A stretch of DNA of 64,000 nucleotides from Closterium sp. NIES-65 (GCA_948144175.1 CANXME010002089.1:124001-188000), one strand, 5' to 3'; positions 41,901-53,288 are shown, counted from the stretch's first letter. The notes: generated by a model from the letters alone, not told the origin. Numbers and translations are program-made.

Positions 41901-43571
41901 GTTGCTGAGCTCGTCGACTTTGCTGCTCGCTGTCGTCTAGACTACGCTACTAGTCTTGTCGCTGAGTCTGAGTGTGTCTGTCCTCCGTCCGTCGGGGGTG
42001 AGTGTGCCCTTGGCACGGACGTCCTTGAGGACAGGCAGGAGGAGTTCCAGTGCTTGGCCGCTGCTTCACCTCATCTCGTGTCTGTTCTGCTTACCCCTGA
42101 GGGAGACCGGGATGCACTTGACATCCCGACTCTGCGCTCTTACGCGGAGGCGATAGAGGGTCCCTACTCTTCTCAGTGGCAGGCAGCTATGGATGCAGAG
42201 ATGGCTTCCTGGAAGTCCACAGGCACCTACGTTGACGTTGTCCCCCCTCCTGGGGCGAACATCGTCAGTGGCATGTGGATTTTCAGGGTGAAGCCGCCGC
42301 CGGGTTCTCCGCCTGTCTTCAAGGCGCGTTACGTGGCTCGTGGCTTCACTCAACGGCAGGGAGTTGACTACTTTCAGACCTTCTCTCCCACCCCGAAGAT
42401 GACCACTCTTCGGGTACTGCTGCACGTAGCTGCTCAGCGTGACTACGAGCTTCACTCTCTTGACTTCAGCACAGCTTTCATGCAGGGCAGCCTGCACGAG
42501 GAGATCTGGCTTCGCCGCCCACTTGGCTTCACTGGGAATTTTCCTCCTGGCAACCAGTGGAGCCTCCGACGGCCAGTCTACGGTCTCTGCCAGGCACCGC
42601 GTGAGTGGCACGACACACTGAGGACTACGCTTGCGGCTCTTGGGTTTGCTCCCTCTACTGCCGACCCGTCGCTGTTTCTACGCACCGACACTTCTCTGCC
42701 GCCGTTCTACATCCTCGTGTACGTCGACGACTTGGTCTTTGCCACAGCTGACACTGCTGGAGTCGCCTACGTGAAGTTTGAGCTACAGAAGAGACACACG
42801 TGCACAGACCTGGGTGAACTGCGCAGCTACCTTGGCTTGCAGATCACCCGGGACAGAGCACGCCGCACCATCACCCTGACTCAGTCACACATGGTGCAGC
42901 AGGTCCTTCAGCGCTTCGACTTCACGTACTCCTCGCCTCAGCCCACTCCTCTGCCTACTCGCCACTCGCTCTCAGCTCTGCCTTTGGATGAGTCCGTAGA
43001 GTCGAGTGGCCCGTACCCAGAGCTTGTTGGCTGCCTCATGTACCTGATGACCTGCACACGACCTGACCTTGCATACCCTCTTAGCATTCTTGCACGCTAT
43101 GTTGCTCCTAGGAGACACCGACCAGAGCACATGGCTGCAGCGAAGAGGGTGTTGCGCTACTTGTGCAGTACGTCGGGCATGAGGCTAGTGCTTGGAGGGC
43201 GGAGTCCAGTAGTCCTCACTGGTCACGCAGACGCTTCTTGGGCTGACGACCAGGCTACGCAGCGGTCGTCACAGGGTTACACCTTCAGCCTTGGTTTCGG
43301 CTCTGTTTTGTGGCGGGCTACTCGCTCGTCTTCTGTTCTCGGCTCCAGTTGTGAGGCTGAGATCTACGCAGGGGCCATGGCTGCTCAGGAGCTTAGCTGG
43401 CTCACCTACCTGCTGACCGACCTTGGAGAGCCGCCTCGTTCTCCTCCAGTCCTGTACGTAGACAACAAGGCCATGCTGACCTTGTGTCGAGAGCAGAGAC
43501 TGGAGCATAGAACAAAGCACATTGCTCTCCGCTACTTCCTTGCTCGTGAGCTACAGCAACGTGGTCAGTAA
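38940..43571 (+). CDS. copia-4 Pol: protease, integrase, RT, RNase H (truncated by a duplication)
   Basis: 1543 codons. Protease [10 protein letters not shown] (about residue 67); pre-integrase WHHRLGHPS (215); integrase LHMDVWGP (280), [26 protein letters not shown] (347), QQNGIAERR; linker with (AEPGG)n (567-640), two REWY motifs (about 664 and 704) and Ala/Gly/Asp repeats; [43 protein letters not shown] (1261); RNase [41 protein letters not shown]. All catalytic residues that I can check are present. The frame ends early because a 55-bp tandem duplication (43516-43570 repeated at 43571-43625) brings in a stop. Initiation is not native: this frame is normally reached from gag. Confidence 0.9.
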   Translation: MYVMSTSGEGAEYLCVPPDPGIRTSASAAPGTRVSATPGAGEAAALGACASAPPGTKSTAALHTFTLDSGASRCFFRDRTALEPLARPVAVSLADPSGGTVIATSSTVLPCPAVPSGTLSGLHLPSFSTKLVAGSALQDGGVHQFTPAYERVTHCTCARTGRHLATFTRQPGSDLYTLTTESPQVAASASASGSGELSAPCSCRSMAHETVLWHHRLGHPSVHRLRAMHSRYLVSGLPRVLPPLPPSPAPPCLPCVEGRQRAAPHSSFPPTTAPLQTLHMDVWGPARVRGQGQERYFLIVVDDYSRYTTVFPLRTKGEVSDVLIPWIRRARLQLSERFHSDFPVLRLHSDRGGEFSSDLLAGYCAEHGIEQSFTLLASPQQNGIAERRIGLVMEVARTSLIHAAAPHFLWPFVVRYAAHQLNLWPRVSLPETSPTLLWTGEVGDASRFQVWGSRAFVRDTSADKLSSRAVPCVFLGFVPDAPGWQFYHATSRRVLPSQDVTFDESIPYYRLFPYRTAPLPPPSLFLAPGAAVVDPLPPQGAAPSGVTQVDPVEPLEVAVDTRPAVGAEPGGAEPGDAEPGDAEPGGAEPGGAEPGGAEPGDAEPGGAERGGAEPWGAEPGGAEPGSTKPGGAEPQSPESGGSESGGPEPEGPTPGGALSSEQLREWYFQYCSLRRGTSGARRTTGTGASASPPSRELPSRERIREWYERRCTLWSGAPGVADPAATGGAAGAGDSTGSASVAAPEVRAVSGAADPDVGATAGAADPGAGAAAGAEDPGVGAAAGTEDPGVGAAAGAEDPGAGAAAGAVESGVGAAAGAEDPGAGVSAGSGVAARQRPYFVPLLQQVLGLPPSLGPPPPLECPHPVQSELQLQPTSPLPAPSPYTSPTGGLAERRKRASRPASPVRTARTSGCGSRQRPPPVPGTHRMSLRPSTPPLHAPLPSPPESSLPALPDPESDSLRAASPTVTRLLATIVTDPSFESTAASALVAELVDFAARCRLDYATSLVAESECVCPPSVGGECALGTDVLEDRQEEFQCLAAASPHLVSVLLTPEGDRDALDIPTLRSYAEAIEGPYSSQWQAAMDAEMASWKSTGTYVDVVPPPGANIVSGMWIFRVKPPPGSPPVFKARYVARGFTQRQGVDYFQTFSPTPKMTTLRVLLHVAAQRDYELHSLDFSTAFMQGSLHEEIWLRRPLGFTGNFPPGNQWSLRRPVYGLCQAPREWHDTLRTTLAALGFAPSTADPSLFLRTDTSLPPFYILVYVDDLVFATADTAGVAYVKFELQKRHTCTDLGELRSYLGLQITRDRARRTITLTQSHMVQQVLQRFDFTYSSPQPTPLPTRHSLSALPLDESVESSGPYPELVGCLMYLMTCTRPDLAYPLSILARYVAPRRHRPEHMAAAKRVLRYLCSTSGMRLVLGGRSPVVLTGHADASWADDQATQRSSQGYTFSLGFGSVLWRATRSSSVLGSSCEAEIYAGAMAAQELSWLTYLLTDLGEPPRSPPVLYVDNKAMLTLCREQRLEHRTKHIALRYFLARELQQRGQ

Positions 43572-43758
43572 GCACATTGCTCTCCGCTACTTCCTTGCTC
43601 GTGAGCTACAGCAGCGCGGTCAGTTGCGGCTTGGGTACGTGGCCTCTAAGGCCAACACTGCTGATGTCTTCACCAAGGCACTTGCGCCTTGTGATCATCA
43701 GCGCTTCTGCACCCAGCTGGGTCTTGTACCTGTCTTGCCTCACTTGCTCACCTCTTGA
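43572..43758 (+). pseudogene. copia-4 RNase H tail after the duplication
   Basis: The second duplicate copy ([18 protein letters not shown]) continues into LRLGYVASKANTADVFTKAL and ends at 43758. This is the normal C-terminus of the polyprotein, cut off by the duplication. Confidence 0.85.
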
Positions 43759-43968
43759 CCTTGCTTGTAGTGTTACATATATATATACCTGCTCTTGCTT
43801 GTCTAGCCTTATATATATATGTACTCCTGCATGTGAACTGGCCTTGTGACATTGAACTTGTGCTCGGAATGTGTGGTGACTTTGTGATCCACCCTGAGCT
43901 TGCTTTGCTTTGCTTTACTTGACTGGTCTTGTGACCCCTAGTTCTCCCCCACTTTGCCTATGGGGGTG

Positions 43969-44100
43969 TGTCAAACATTATATATGTTGTGCTTGTTTAG
44001 GCTACAGTGGGTTAGCCTATAGGGGGTACACAATTCTAGGGTTAGGTACTTGTACTGATTTCACTATTAGTTCCACCATTCCTATTTGTTCATTTCAACA
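43969..44100 (+). repeat. 3' LTR of copia-4
   Basis: 132 bp, three differences from the 5' LTR; preceded by CTTTGCCTATGGGGGTG and followed by CTTGG. Confidence 0.93.
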
Positions 44101-44105
44101 CTTGG

Positions 44106-44943
44106 TGGTTCCAAACTCCAACTAAACCACCTCCCCTCACGTTTTCCAATTCCTCCTTTCAAAATCGACTTTCCAGATCTGGATCTGGAGCGTCATGGCT
44201 GCTGCTCAGGAAGTCGTAGCTGATTCATGGCGAAATCTCGTTTTAACCATGGCGGAATACGCTTAGGGCATGTCGAACAGCTAAAACCGTAGACTACATG
44301 ATGCGAGAGTGTCACTGCTGCTGACTGTATCGCACGCCTGCTATGCAATGATGCAAAATTGTAGTGGATGACATGAATATGTAGTTAACGCACGGCTACG
44401 ATGACTGCGGTTGCTGATGACGCGAATCGGTAGAAGATAACGCATGGCGTGCTGCAGACGCGGAATTGCATTGTGAAACGCACTCTTCGCAAGATAGAAA
44501 CGACGACCTGACGTTCGTCTGCGGCTACCGACCTGGTGCGCGTTTGCTGCAACATGTTATTTTCCACGCCTTCTGCATCTTCGTGGGCCTTTCTCTCCCT
44601 GCCTTTCTCCGTAACTTTGCCTTGCTCCCCCTGCCTCATGTTGTGATGACATAAAAAAAAAGTGCGAGTCTAGAATGCACGCCAAAGGATGATGCCAAGT
44701 CTCTTCGGAATTCACTCATGGTGTCTTGTGCTTCTCTCCCCTGGACTTCAGCTGACGCACAGGAGCAGTAGGAGTTCACAGACTCCATCAGTTGAAGAGC
44801 TGGGGTAAAAGTGAACTCCAAATACACAAAGTTGTGCTCACCAGGTATGCAGAAACGTAACTCTCTATAAGCGTAACTCTCTCTACGCATGGCAAAAAGA
44901 AGAAAAGAATGCCAAAATGAAGACCAGAGCAAGCTCAACCCTA
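44106..44943. other. Unassigned DNA between two copias
   Basis: About 840 bp. A 23-codon frame (ATG 44195, MAAAQEVVADSW...) has no support as a gene. The right part may belong to the 3' LTR of the minus-strand copia-3 that starts near 44951 (TGTTGGAGTAGGG on the minus strand). Confidence 0.4.
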
Positions 44944-44987
44944 CTCCAACACACCTCCAGGCTAGGCGAAGCTCTTGAACAAAGAAC

Positions 44988-45870
44988 CTAGCAAAGTGGC
45001 ACACCCCCAGAAGTGGCAAGACGCGTGAGTCCAAGCTTGCGCATGTAGAAATGGTGTGGCGCACGAACGAGGGCCTTGGTGAAAATGTCAGCAAGGTTGG
45101 CATTAGCGGTCACCTTGCGAAGACGTAAGAAGCCAGACTGCACCAGCTCGTGCACGAAGAAGTAGCGGGCCTCGATGTGTTTGCTGCGGGCGTGATAGAT
45201 AGGATTTTCAGTGAGATGAATCATGCTCGCACTGTCACAAGCGAGCGTCACAGAGGGGTGAGAGTGACCCAGCTCACCTAGGAGAAAGGGGAGCTAGCGG
45301 GCATTCTGAGCTGCCAACGTCCCAGCGTACAGCTAAGCCTCGTAGGTGGAAAAGCAGACAAAGGAGGAACGCATGGAGCGCCAGCTGATGAGGCCAGTGC
45401 CAAGAGTGAAGAAATAGCCCTGAAAAGAGCGGCGATCAGGTCGGGAGTTAGCGTAGGAAGAGTCGCTGTAGCCAGAGAGAAGGAACAAAGCCTCCAAGAG
45501 TGAGAGCAAGGTCAGAGGTGGCGCGAAGATAGCACAGGACGTGCTTAGCAGCCGCCCAGTGCACGTCAGTGTGGCGGCCTAGGTCGACAAACTGAGAGAG
45601 AACACTGAGGGAGTAAGCAAGGTCGGGTCAAGTACACATCATATCATACATGAGAGACCCAACGAACTCCGAATAAGGCCGTAATTTGGTTAGCCTGAAA
45701 AGGGGTGGAGACCTGCTTGGCCTGCGATATCTTGAACCGCTGGAGGATGGAGTGGATATAGAATGACTGTGAGGGAGAGATGGTGCGTGCAGAGGTATCA
45801 ATGTGTTGGCCCCGTCCTCGCTTGGGCAAAGCCAACTTTGTTGTCGGGTGTGCGGGGAGCACAACCGACC
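44988..45870 (-). pseudogene. copia-3 RT end and RNase H, decayed
   Basis: From the right: SFYIHSILQRFKISQAKQVSTPF (about 45770-45700), a GSLMYDMMCT block (about 45640), many stops, then VTLACDSASMIHLTENPIYH, RSKHIEARYFFVHELVQSG and TANANLADIFTKAL ending about 44990. These are the copia RNase H blocks in several frames. Confidence 0.75.
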
Positions 45871-46650
45871 TGCTGTAGTAGGCGACGCCGTCCTCCGCGC
45901 CTGGACGCCGAACTGGGCGTCTGGACAGCGTCCTGGGCGCCTGGACGCCGACCTGGGCGTCTGGACGGCTATCTAGGCGCCTGGACGCCAACCTGGGCGT
46001 CTGGACAGCGTCTTGGGCGCCTGGACGCCGACCTGGTCATCTGGACGCCGTCCCGGGCGCCTGGTCGCCTACCTGGTTGCCCGGTCGACACACTTACCCA
46101 GGCAACGGGCACTGCGGGGTGCGGGAGAGTCGTCCGGGAGGTTCATGCGAAGCCGACCTCGGTGTGGTATCCCGTGGTCGACGTGGAGGATCAGGTGCAG
46201 TGGTGGGCACATGGTCAGCTTGGCTTCTGCGCTGTGAACGTGACGAGGCGCAGCACTCCAACCAGCTGTGAGAACCTGCGAAGCAGGTGCGCTACTGCCC
46301 TGCGGGTGCAATGCTGTGCAGCCGCCTTGCTGCAGCGTTGTCACGCCGTCGACTTGCAGCATTGGCAGACCGCGACATTTGGAGCGCGGTCGAACATGCA
46401 CTGCTGGAACGCGACCGACCATGCTGCACTGGCAATTGGCTTGCATGCTTGCTAGCATCTGATGTAGTCCATTGATGTTTTGCATTGTGTACTTTTGTTG
46501 TGAACTTTTGCTAGTGAAACTCTTGCCAATTTTCTTTGTCAATGCGCAATTAGAGAGAGCACAAGTGAACGACTAAGGAACGAACACTACGATCACTCCT
46601 ACTTCGTGCCTACCCCATAGTCTAGCTCCCATTGTACGAGTTATCTCCGT
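45870..46650. mobile_element. Unclassified insertion in the copia-3 RT
   Basis: It separates the LGMEIRRNPAT part of the RT (right) from the following RT part (left). The left side holds a minisatellite of about 38 bp units (GGCGCCTGGACGCC...TGGGCGTCTGGAC; 45895-46085). About 95 bp at the right end (46560-46655) match, inverted, the last 90 bp of the window (63910-64000), so this sequence is a repeated element end. No known protein is recognised. Confidence 0.45.
45895..46085. repeat. Minisatellite, about 38-bp units
   Basis: Five or so units alternating GACGCCGACCTGGGCGTCTG and GACAGCGTCCTGGGCGCCTG. Confidence 0.8.
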
Positions 46651-46784
46651 AGCAGGATTGCGACGGATCTCCATGCCAAGGTAGTGATGAAGCTCGCCAA
46701 GATCCTTGAACAGGAGACGCGCTTGCATGAATTTCTTAACAGCATCAAGATCGGCAGAGTCTTCAGCAAGCAGCACCAAGGCGT

Positions 46785-48547
46785 TGTCAGAATGTTATAA
46801 TTGTCTAGCCTGCAGTGGGGTACTCTATAGCGAGTACAACCCAATTAGGGTTTCCTATATGTATGCCAACTGCTGCTAGTGCAATCCTCTCTTCTTCCAT
46901 TCCTCATTCTCGTTCTAATTTTCACATGCTATCAGAGCATCTACGCTCCTGGCCTGTGGGCCCACCTAACTACTTCCGCTGCTACTTTGTGCGTTGCACG
47001 CCACGTTGCGTGCGACGATTTTTTTCTTCCCTCGCGCCACCCTTAGCGGCCCCGTCGCCGCCCTTCTAGGCCCCTCGAGCCCCCTTCGCGGCCCCGTCGC
47101 CTCCCCTAGCGGCCCCGTTGCCGCCCTTCCAGGCCCCTCGCGGCCCCTTCGCGGCCCCGTCGCCGCCCCTAGCGGCCCCGTCGCCGACCTTTCAGGCCCC
47201 TCGCGGCCCCTTCGTGGCCCGTCGCCGCCTTCCAGGCCCCTCGCGGCCCCTTCGCGGCCCCGTCGCCGCCCCTAGCGGCCCCGTCGCCGCCCCTATCGGC
47301 CCCGTCGCCGCCTCCAGCGGCCCCGTCGCCGCCCCTGGCGGCCCCGTCGCCGCCCCTATCGGCCCCGTCGCCACCTCCAGCGGCCCCGTCGCCGCCCATG
47401 GCGGCCCCGTCGCCGCCCCTATCGGCCCCGTCACCGCCTCCAGCGGCCCCGTCACCGCCTCCAGCGGCCCCGTCGCCGCCCCTATCGGCCCCGTCGCCGC
47501 CTCCAGCGGCCCCGTCCCCGCCCCGGCCATGCTCCGTCGCCTGTCGCGGCGCATCGGGGACCCGTGCACCGCCCCCCCCTCTTTTCCCGTCGCCCGTCGC
47601 GGCTCCCTGGGGAGCCGCGCGCTGCCCCCCTCAGGTCGCCTCGACAGGCGACGGGAGGGGCGACCTGGGGGGGGGGGCGAGCGTCGCCCCTTTTGCCGCC
47701 TGTTTTGGCGCCTTGGGAGGCCGCGCGTCGGCTGCCCCCCCCCCCCCCCCGTAACCTCCCTACCCGCCGTCCCGCCCTGCCTTGTGTTAGGGTCTGGGGG
47801 TGGCGAGTAGGGGGTGGCAGGTGTGTGGTCTCCCCTGCTCCTCCTCCTCCTCCTCTGTCTCCCACTGCTGCAGCTGCCGCTGAGGGGGGTGGGTGTGTGG
47901 GAGACGACGGAGTGGTGCTAGGGGGTGGGGTGTGAGTGAACCTAGGGTGCAGCAGGGGGTGTGTGAAAGGGGGGTGCTGTGGGAGTGGAGCTAGGGTCTG
48001 AGCAGGGGGTGTGTGTCGAGGGTGTGGGGCAGTTGGAGGAGGTTGTGTGAAGGTAGCTGTCGTGTCGCCCGCAGCGCCTGTAGTCCGTCGCCCTTGCTTC
48101 GGTAGCCAGTGAGCCTGTTGCACCAGTCGCCAGTGGGTCCGTTGCTCCTGCCGCTCGTCTATAGCCGCGGAGCCAGTTACTCCAGTAGTCCGTCGCCCTT
48201 GCTTTGGTAGCCACTGGGTCAGCCGCTCCTGTGCCCGTGCCTCTGCAGCTTCAGTCGTTGCCTCCCATCTTCTCTCCCTCCACAGTTCCTTCTCCTCCTC
48301 ACTTGCCCGCTGTGATTAAATCTAGCTTTGCTCGCTATTGTGAACTCCTGCTCTATGCCTGCTTGCTCACTGTGCTGATTACACCCCACTTTGGCTATGG
48401 GGGTGTGTCAGAATGTTATAATTGTTTAGCCTGCAGTGGGGTACTCTATAGCAAGTACAACCCAATTAGGGTTTCCTATCTGTATGCCAACTGCTGCTAG
48501 TGCAATCCTCTCTTCTTCCATTCCTCATTCTCGTTCTAATTTTCACA
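46785..48547 (+). mobile_element. Non-autonomous short-LTR copia-like element (NA-3)
   Basis: 1763 bp, LTRs 46785-46926 and 48406-48547 (142 bp each, few differences), TSD GGCGT at 46780-46784 and 48548-48552. Primer site TGCTATCAGAGC (46927-46938), one mismatch from the tRNA-Met type. Interior: GC-rich leader of GGCCCCGTCGCCGCC units (47040-47520), G/C homopolymers (47667-47678, 47732-47750), and a 3' region with repeats, then CCCCACTTTGGCTATGGGGG before the 3' LTR. No retroelement coding sequence. It lies exactly at the catalytic box of the copia-3 RT. Confidence 0.9.
47040..47520. repeat. GC-rich repeat leader of NA-3
   Basis: Tandem units around GGCCCCGTCGCCGCCCCTA and GGCCCCGTCGCCGCCTCCA, 24-27 bp. 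They read as long Ala/Pro frames in all phases. Confidence 0.85.
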
Positions 48548-49312
48548 GGCGTCCACGTAGGCAAGGATGTAATTTCTATGGGGGAATTGCAAATGAAGAG
48601 TCTGGGGTCGGAGGTGAAGGTGGAGAAGCCAAGAGAGTGAAGAGTGGAGGCGATCTTGGAGTGCCACTCGCGCGGGGTTTGCTTAAGGTCGTACACATGT
48701 TGCTTCAATTCCCACCCTGTGCCTGGAGGGAAAGGGCAAGGAAAGCCAGCGGGGTGCTCGAGGAATATGCGCTCATGCAGCTCGCCATGAAGGAAGGCAT
48801 TCGAAACATCCATAGAATGGATCTCCCAATCCCAGCGACCACCTAGGTCAAGGAGGAGGCAGAGTGAGGAGACGAGCTGTGGGGGAGTAAGTGGCAAAGT
48901 AGTCAATGCGTTCACACTGAGTGAAGCCCTTGGCGCAGTAATGGGCTTTGAAGACAGGAAGTTTGCCGCGCAACTGATGACATGGAAGACTTATTTGCCT
49001 TTGACAACAGTGGCACCCCCGGAGGGGGGACAGAGTCAATATACGAATGAGTCCTGGTGAACGCCTCACACTTAGCAACGATGGCAGCCATCCACTCAAT
49101 GGCATGAAAGCCTGACACGACCTTGGAGTAGGACTGATGGGTGGGAATAGCAGCGGTATCAACAGAGAGAAGAGTGGGAGAACTTCTAAAGTCGCCGATG
49201 GCGACACAGAGGAGAGGAGAATCAGGATGAATGTTGAAGAGCTCCTCCAAGCGATCTTTGAAAAGATCAACATTCTGGGAGGGAGAGAGGAGAGTGAAAA
49301 GAGCTGCGAGCA
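48548..49312 (-). pseudogene. copia-3 RT, N-terminal part
   Basis: HAIEWMAAIVAKCEAF, HSYIDSVPPPG (about 49110-49010), then LDLGGRWDWEIHSMDVSNAFLHGELHERIF and TPREWHSKIASTLHSLGFS (48850-48640), in more than one frame. It ends AYVD at the NA-3 insertion. The codon after YVD reads Ala once the target duplication is discounted, so the YVDD box was already lost. Confidence 0.8.
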
Positions 49313-49834
49313 CTAAGGGAGAAGAGTTGGTGGCAGGCAGGCAAGGATGACCTGGCAGGCACGTGCACTGGCAACATGCCAGTCAACGAGAAGGTCAGAG
49401 TAAGATGGAGCAGATGCAGAAGGCGTAGAGGTAGAGAGAGGAGAAGGGGTAGCAAGGTGCTTAGTGAGGCGCTTGCGGGTGTGCTCGAGGGACTCAGCAA
49501 GAACACGAGCTAAGTCATGGGCAACAGCATTGTCAGGAGAAGCGGCGGCAGTAGCTTGTGCCGTAGCCGCAGTCCGCTCAGTTTCAGCGATGGCAGCACG
49601 GAGGCCATCAGCATAGGGGTCAGAGGAGGAAGAGGCAAGTGCAGATGCAGCGATAGGAATGGCACCAGAACCACTCTGCTGAGTGACAAACAAGAGGTTA
49701 AAGCCACTCACTAGGGTGCAAGACAGTGTGCGCTCAAGACAGTTCAGCCAACTGGGGAAGTTGAGTGCGCTGCCATCGGGCGCAAGGTGAAGGACTGGCA
49801 GAGGGAGGGAGGGGAGGGCGAGAGAAGTCGCCAT
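49313..49834 (-). pseudogene. copia-3 gag fragment
   Basis: Starts MATSLALPSLPLPVLHL (ATG at 49834), with LNFPSWLNCLERTLSCTLVSGFNLL, then HDLARVLAESLEHTRKRLTKHL and LLVDWHVASARACQVILACLP. The pattern (W-L at the start, then a conserved helix) is that of copia gags. The rest of gag and the next two domains are deleted. Confidence 0.7.
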
Positions 49835-50127
49835 GAGGAGGAAATAGCTGCATAGCAGATGAGGGGAGAGGTGTGAGAGGACGTCCCCGTTATAATATTT
49901 TCTCACTATTATATTTTTCCGTTATCCTATTCTCCCTTTTCTCCTCTTTATTTTGGTCTTTATCTCATCTCAATCGGCCTACTATTGTTGCTTCTCTTAT
50001 TTCCTACATTTCCCACCGACATACCTATTATACGGCACCGACAGTGCCGACAGTGGTGTATACGGTGTAATCTGGGCGTAATCCCAAGTGCCAATAGACT
50101 TGCGTGCTTATGCGCACTTGTGATTGT

Positions 50128-50258
50128 TGTGAAACAAATGAGCAGGAATGAGAATGACTAAGTCAGAGTTGGGTACAAATACAACCCTAGAAAGCTGTAC
50201 CCCATATGTGCTACCCCACTATAGCCTACAAACATGCATCAGCTATAATAATCTGACA
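50128..50258 (-). repeat. 3' LTR of copia-5
   Basis: 131 bp, minus strand TGTCAGATTATTATAGC...TTTGTTTCACA. Identical to the 5' LTR. Confidence 0.95.
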
Positions 50259-50467
50259 CACCCCCATAGGCAAAGTGGGGGAGAACAAGGGGTCTCGAGA
50301 CCAGTCAAGCAAAGCAAAGCAAAGCAAGCTCAGGGTGGATCACAAAGTCACCACACAATCCGAGCACAAGAGCAGGGCCAGAGGCCAGTTCACATGCAGG
50401 AGTACAAACATATATATACAACTAGACAAGCAAGAGCAGGTATATATATGTCACAGAACAAGTAAAG

Positions 50468-52621
50468 TCAAGAAGAGAGCAAGTGAGGCAAGACAGGCAC
50501 AAGACCCAGCTGGGTGCAGAAGCGCTGATGGTCACAAGGCGCGAGTGCCTTGGTGAACACATCAGCAGTGTTGGCCTCAGAGGCCATGTACGCAAGTCGC
50601 AACTGACCACGCTGCTGCAGCTCACGAGCAAGGAAGTAGCGGAGAGCAATGTGCTTCGTTCTGTGCTCCAAGCGCTGCTCTCGACACAAGGCCAGCATGG
50701 CCTTGTTGTCTACGTACAGCACTAGAGGAGAACGAGGCGGCTCTCCAAGGTCAGTCAGCAGGTAGGTGAGCCAGCGAAGCTCCTGTGCAGCCATGGCCTC
50801 GGCGTAGATCTCAGCCTCACAACTGGAGCTGAGAACCGAAGACGAACGAGTAGACCGCCACGAGACAGAGCCGGAACCAAGACTGAAGGTGTAACCCTGT
50901 GACGACCGCTGCGTAGCCTGGTCGTCAGCCCAAGAAGCGTCCGCGTGGCCTGTAAGGACCACTGGACTCCGCCCTCCAAGCACTAGCCCCATGCCCGACG
51001 TACTGCACAGGTAGCGCAATACCCTCTTCGCTGCAGCCATGTGCTCTGGTCGGTGTCTCCCAGGAGCAACATAGCGTGCAAGAATGCTCAGAGGGTATGC
51101 AAGGTCAGGTCGAGTGCAGGTCATCAGGTACATGAGGCAGCCAACAAGCTCTGGGTACGGGCCACTCGACTCTACGGACTCATCCAAAGGCAGAGCTGAC
51201 AGTGAGTGGCGAGTAGACAGAGGAGTGGCCTGAGGCGAGGAGTACGTGAAGCCGAAGCGCTGAAGGACCTGCTGCACCATGTGTGACTGAGTCAAGGTGA
51301 TGGTGCGGCGTGCTCTGTCCCGAGTGATCAGCAAGCCAAGGTAGCTCCGCAGTTCACCCAGGTCTGTGCACGTGTGTCTCTTCAGTAGCTCGGACTTCAC
51401 GTAGGCGAGTCCAGCAGTGTCCGCGGTGGCAAAGACCAAGTCGTCGACGTACACGAAGATGTAGAACGGCGGCAGTGAAGTGTCGGTGCGCAGAAACAGC
51501 GACGGGTCAGCAGTAGACGGAGCAAACCCAAGAGCCGCAAGCGTAGTCCTCAGTGTGTCGTGCCACTCACGCGGTGCCTGGCGGAGACCGTAGACTGGCC
51601 GTCGGAGGCTCCACTGGGTGCCAGGAGGGAAAGTCCCAGTGAAGCCAGGTGGACGGCGCAGCCAGATCTCCTCGTGCAGGCTACCCTGCAGGAACGCAGT
51701 GCTGAAGTCGAGAGAGTGAAGCTCGTAGTCGCGCTGAGCGGCTATGTGCAGCAGCACCCGAAGAGTGGTCATCTTCGGGGTGGGAGAGAAGGTCTGAAAG
51801 TAGTCAACTCCCCGCCGCTGGCTGAAGCCATGAGCAACGTACCGCGCCTTGAAGACAGGTGGAGAGCCCGGCGGCCGCTTCACCCGGAAGATCCACATGC
51901 CACTGACGATGTTCGCCCCAGGAGGGGGAACTGCGTCAACGTAGGTGCCTGTGGACTTCCAGGAAGCCATCTCTGCATCCATAGCTGCCTGCCACTGAGA
52001 GGAGTAGGGACCCTCTACGGCCTCCGCGTAAGAGCGCGGAGTCGGGATGTCTAGTGCATCCAGGTCTCCCTCAGGAGCAAGCAGTACAGACGCGAGATGA
52101 GGTGAAGCAGCAGCCAGACACTGTAACTCCTCCTGCCTGTCCTTTAGGACGTCCGTGCCAAGAGCACACTCACCCCCGACGGACGGAGGACAGACAGACG
52201 CAGACTCAGCAACAAGACTAGCAGCGTAGTCTAGACGACAGCGAGCAGCAAAGTCGACGAGCTCAGCGACAAGAGCAGACGCAACAGTGGACTCAAACGA
52301 GGGGTCAGTGACGACAGTAGCAAGCAGACGCGTGACAGTAGGACTGGCAGCACGAAGAGAGTCCGACTCAGGGTCGGCAAGCGCAGGAAGAGAGGACTCA
52401 GGAGGAGAAGGCAAAGGGGCACGCAGAGGAGCAGTGGACGGACGCAGAGACATCCGGTGCATGCCAGGGATAGGAGGAGGACGCTGACGCGAACCGCGAC
52501 CACTAGCGCGAGCAGCACGAACAGGCGACGCGGGACGAGACGCAGGCTCACGACGCTCAGTAAGACCTCCAGTAGGACCAGTGTAAGGAGAGGGAGCAGG
52601 CAGAGGAGAGGAAGGCTCCAA
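50468..52621 (-). CDS. copia-5 reverse transcriptase and RNase H
   Basis: 717 codons. Linker end [19 protein letters not shown], then [79 protein letters not shown]; RNase [75 protein letters not shown]. All catalytic residues seen. In the intact polyprotein this would be reached from the upstream ORF; here a different frame plus a stop (52982) separate them, so the first Met is arbitrary. Nearly the same protein as in copia-4 but without the 55-bp duplication. Confidence 0.92.
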   Translation of the reverse strand: MEPSSPLPAPSPYTGPTGGLTERREPASRPASPVRAARASGRGSRQRPPPIPGMHRMSLRPSTAPLRAPLPSPPESSLPALADPESDSLRAASPTVTRLLATVVTDPSFESTVASALVAELVDFAARCRLDYAASLVAESASVCPPSVGGECALGTDVLKDRQEELQCLAAASPHLASVLLAPEGDLDALDIPTPRSYAEAVEGPYSSQWQAAMDAEMASWKSTGTYVDAVPPPGANIVSGMWIFRVKRPPGSPPVFKARYVAHGFSQRRGVDYFQTFSPTPKMTTLRVLLHIAAQRDYELHSLDFSTAFLQGSLHEEIWLRRPPGFTGTFPPGTQWSLRRPVYGLRQAPREWHDTLRTTLAALGFAPSTADPSLFLRTDTSLPPFYIFVYVDDLVFATADTAGLAYVKSELLKRHTCTDLGELRSYLGLLITRDRARRTITLTQSHMVQQVLQRFGFTYSSPQATPLSTRHSLSALPLDESVESSGPYPELVGCLMYLMTCTRPDLAYPLSILARYVAPGRHRPEHMAAAKRVLRYLCSTSGMGLVLGGRSPVVLTGHADASWADDQATQRSSQGYTFSLGSGSVSWRSTRSSSVLSSSCEAEIYAEAMAAQELRWLTYLLTDLGEPPRSPLVLYVDNKAMLALCREQRLEHRTKHIALRYFLARELQQRGQLRLAYMASEANTADVFTKALAPCDHQRFCTQLGLVPVLPHLLSS

Positions 52622-53288
52622 CAGTGACTGCGACTGGACAGGCTGTGGACACTCTACCGGAGAAGAAAGACCAAGAACCTGCTGCAGGAGCGGAACGAAG
52701 TACGGCCGAGGCCGCGCGGCAGCTCCAGACTCAGCAGGGACAGCACCAGCACCCTCAGCGACAGTACCAGCGCCACCAACACCTCCAGCGGCAGGACCTC
52801 CAGCAGTACCAGCAGCAGAACCACCGCGAGGACAGACAGCAGTGGTCTCAGCAACAACACCCTCAGCAGCTCCAGCTCCAGAAGGACCCGCAGGCCCAGC
52901 AGCTCCGGGACCGGCAGCACCAGCACCCTCAACGGTCGAAGAAGCTCCAGCTCCAGCAGCACGCCTCCAGCGGCGAGCAAACTACTCGCGCAGCTCCTGT
53001 GGAGAGCGGGGCTCCCGTAGAGACGCAGCAGCAGGAGAAACCCCAGGCTCAGCACCCCCAGGCTCAGCAGCTCCCAACTCAGCACCCCCGGGCTCAGCAG
53101 CTCCAGGCACAGCACCCCCCGGCTCAGCACCCTCCGCAGTAGTACCCCCTGGCCCAGCACCCCCAGGCTCAGCACCCCCAGTAGCAGCACCTCCAGGCCC
53201 GGCACCCCCGCGCACAGCACCCCCAGAGTCAGCACCCCCAGGCTCAGCACCCGCAGCAGCACCAGAGTCACCAGTAGCCTCGACCGGG
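52622..53288 (-). pseudogene. copia-5 linker with frameshift and stop
   Basis: Ser/Pro/Ala/Gly-rich linker: frame continues after a C8 run (53351-53358 on the plus strand GGGGGGGG) as PPPVDPLPPQVPAPSGVSQ, then degenerate AEPGG repeats, then LRE followed by TAG where relatives have W of REWY (52982). Downstream repeats are Gln/Ala-rich in the minus frames. Confidence 0.75.

Larger units (their letters stand above)
36817..44100 (+). mobile_element. Ty1/copia with 132-bp LTRs (copia-4)
   Basis: 7284 bp with LTRs 36817-36948 and 43969-44100 (three differences in 132 bp) and TSD CTTGG at 36812-36816 and 44101-44105. Primer site TGGTATAGAGC (36949-36959), GC-repeat leader, gag, protease, integrase, linker, RT, RNase H, then CCCCACTTTGCCTATGGGGG before the 3' LTR. 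All domains are present, but a long G run, a stop codon in the gag-pol transition and a 55-bp duplication near the end break the coding sequence. Confidence 0.93.

Noticed and set aside
44195..44266. Small frame MAAAQEVVADSW... as a host gene start
   Set aside because: Only 23 codons, no splice evidence or homology that I can recognise.
47118..47810. Ala/Pro-rich frame of 230 codons inside NA-3
   Set aside because: Product of tandem GGCCCCGTCGCC repeats, equally open on the other strand.
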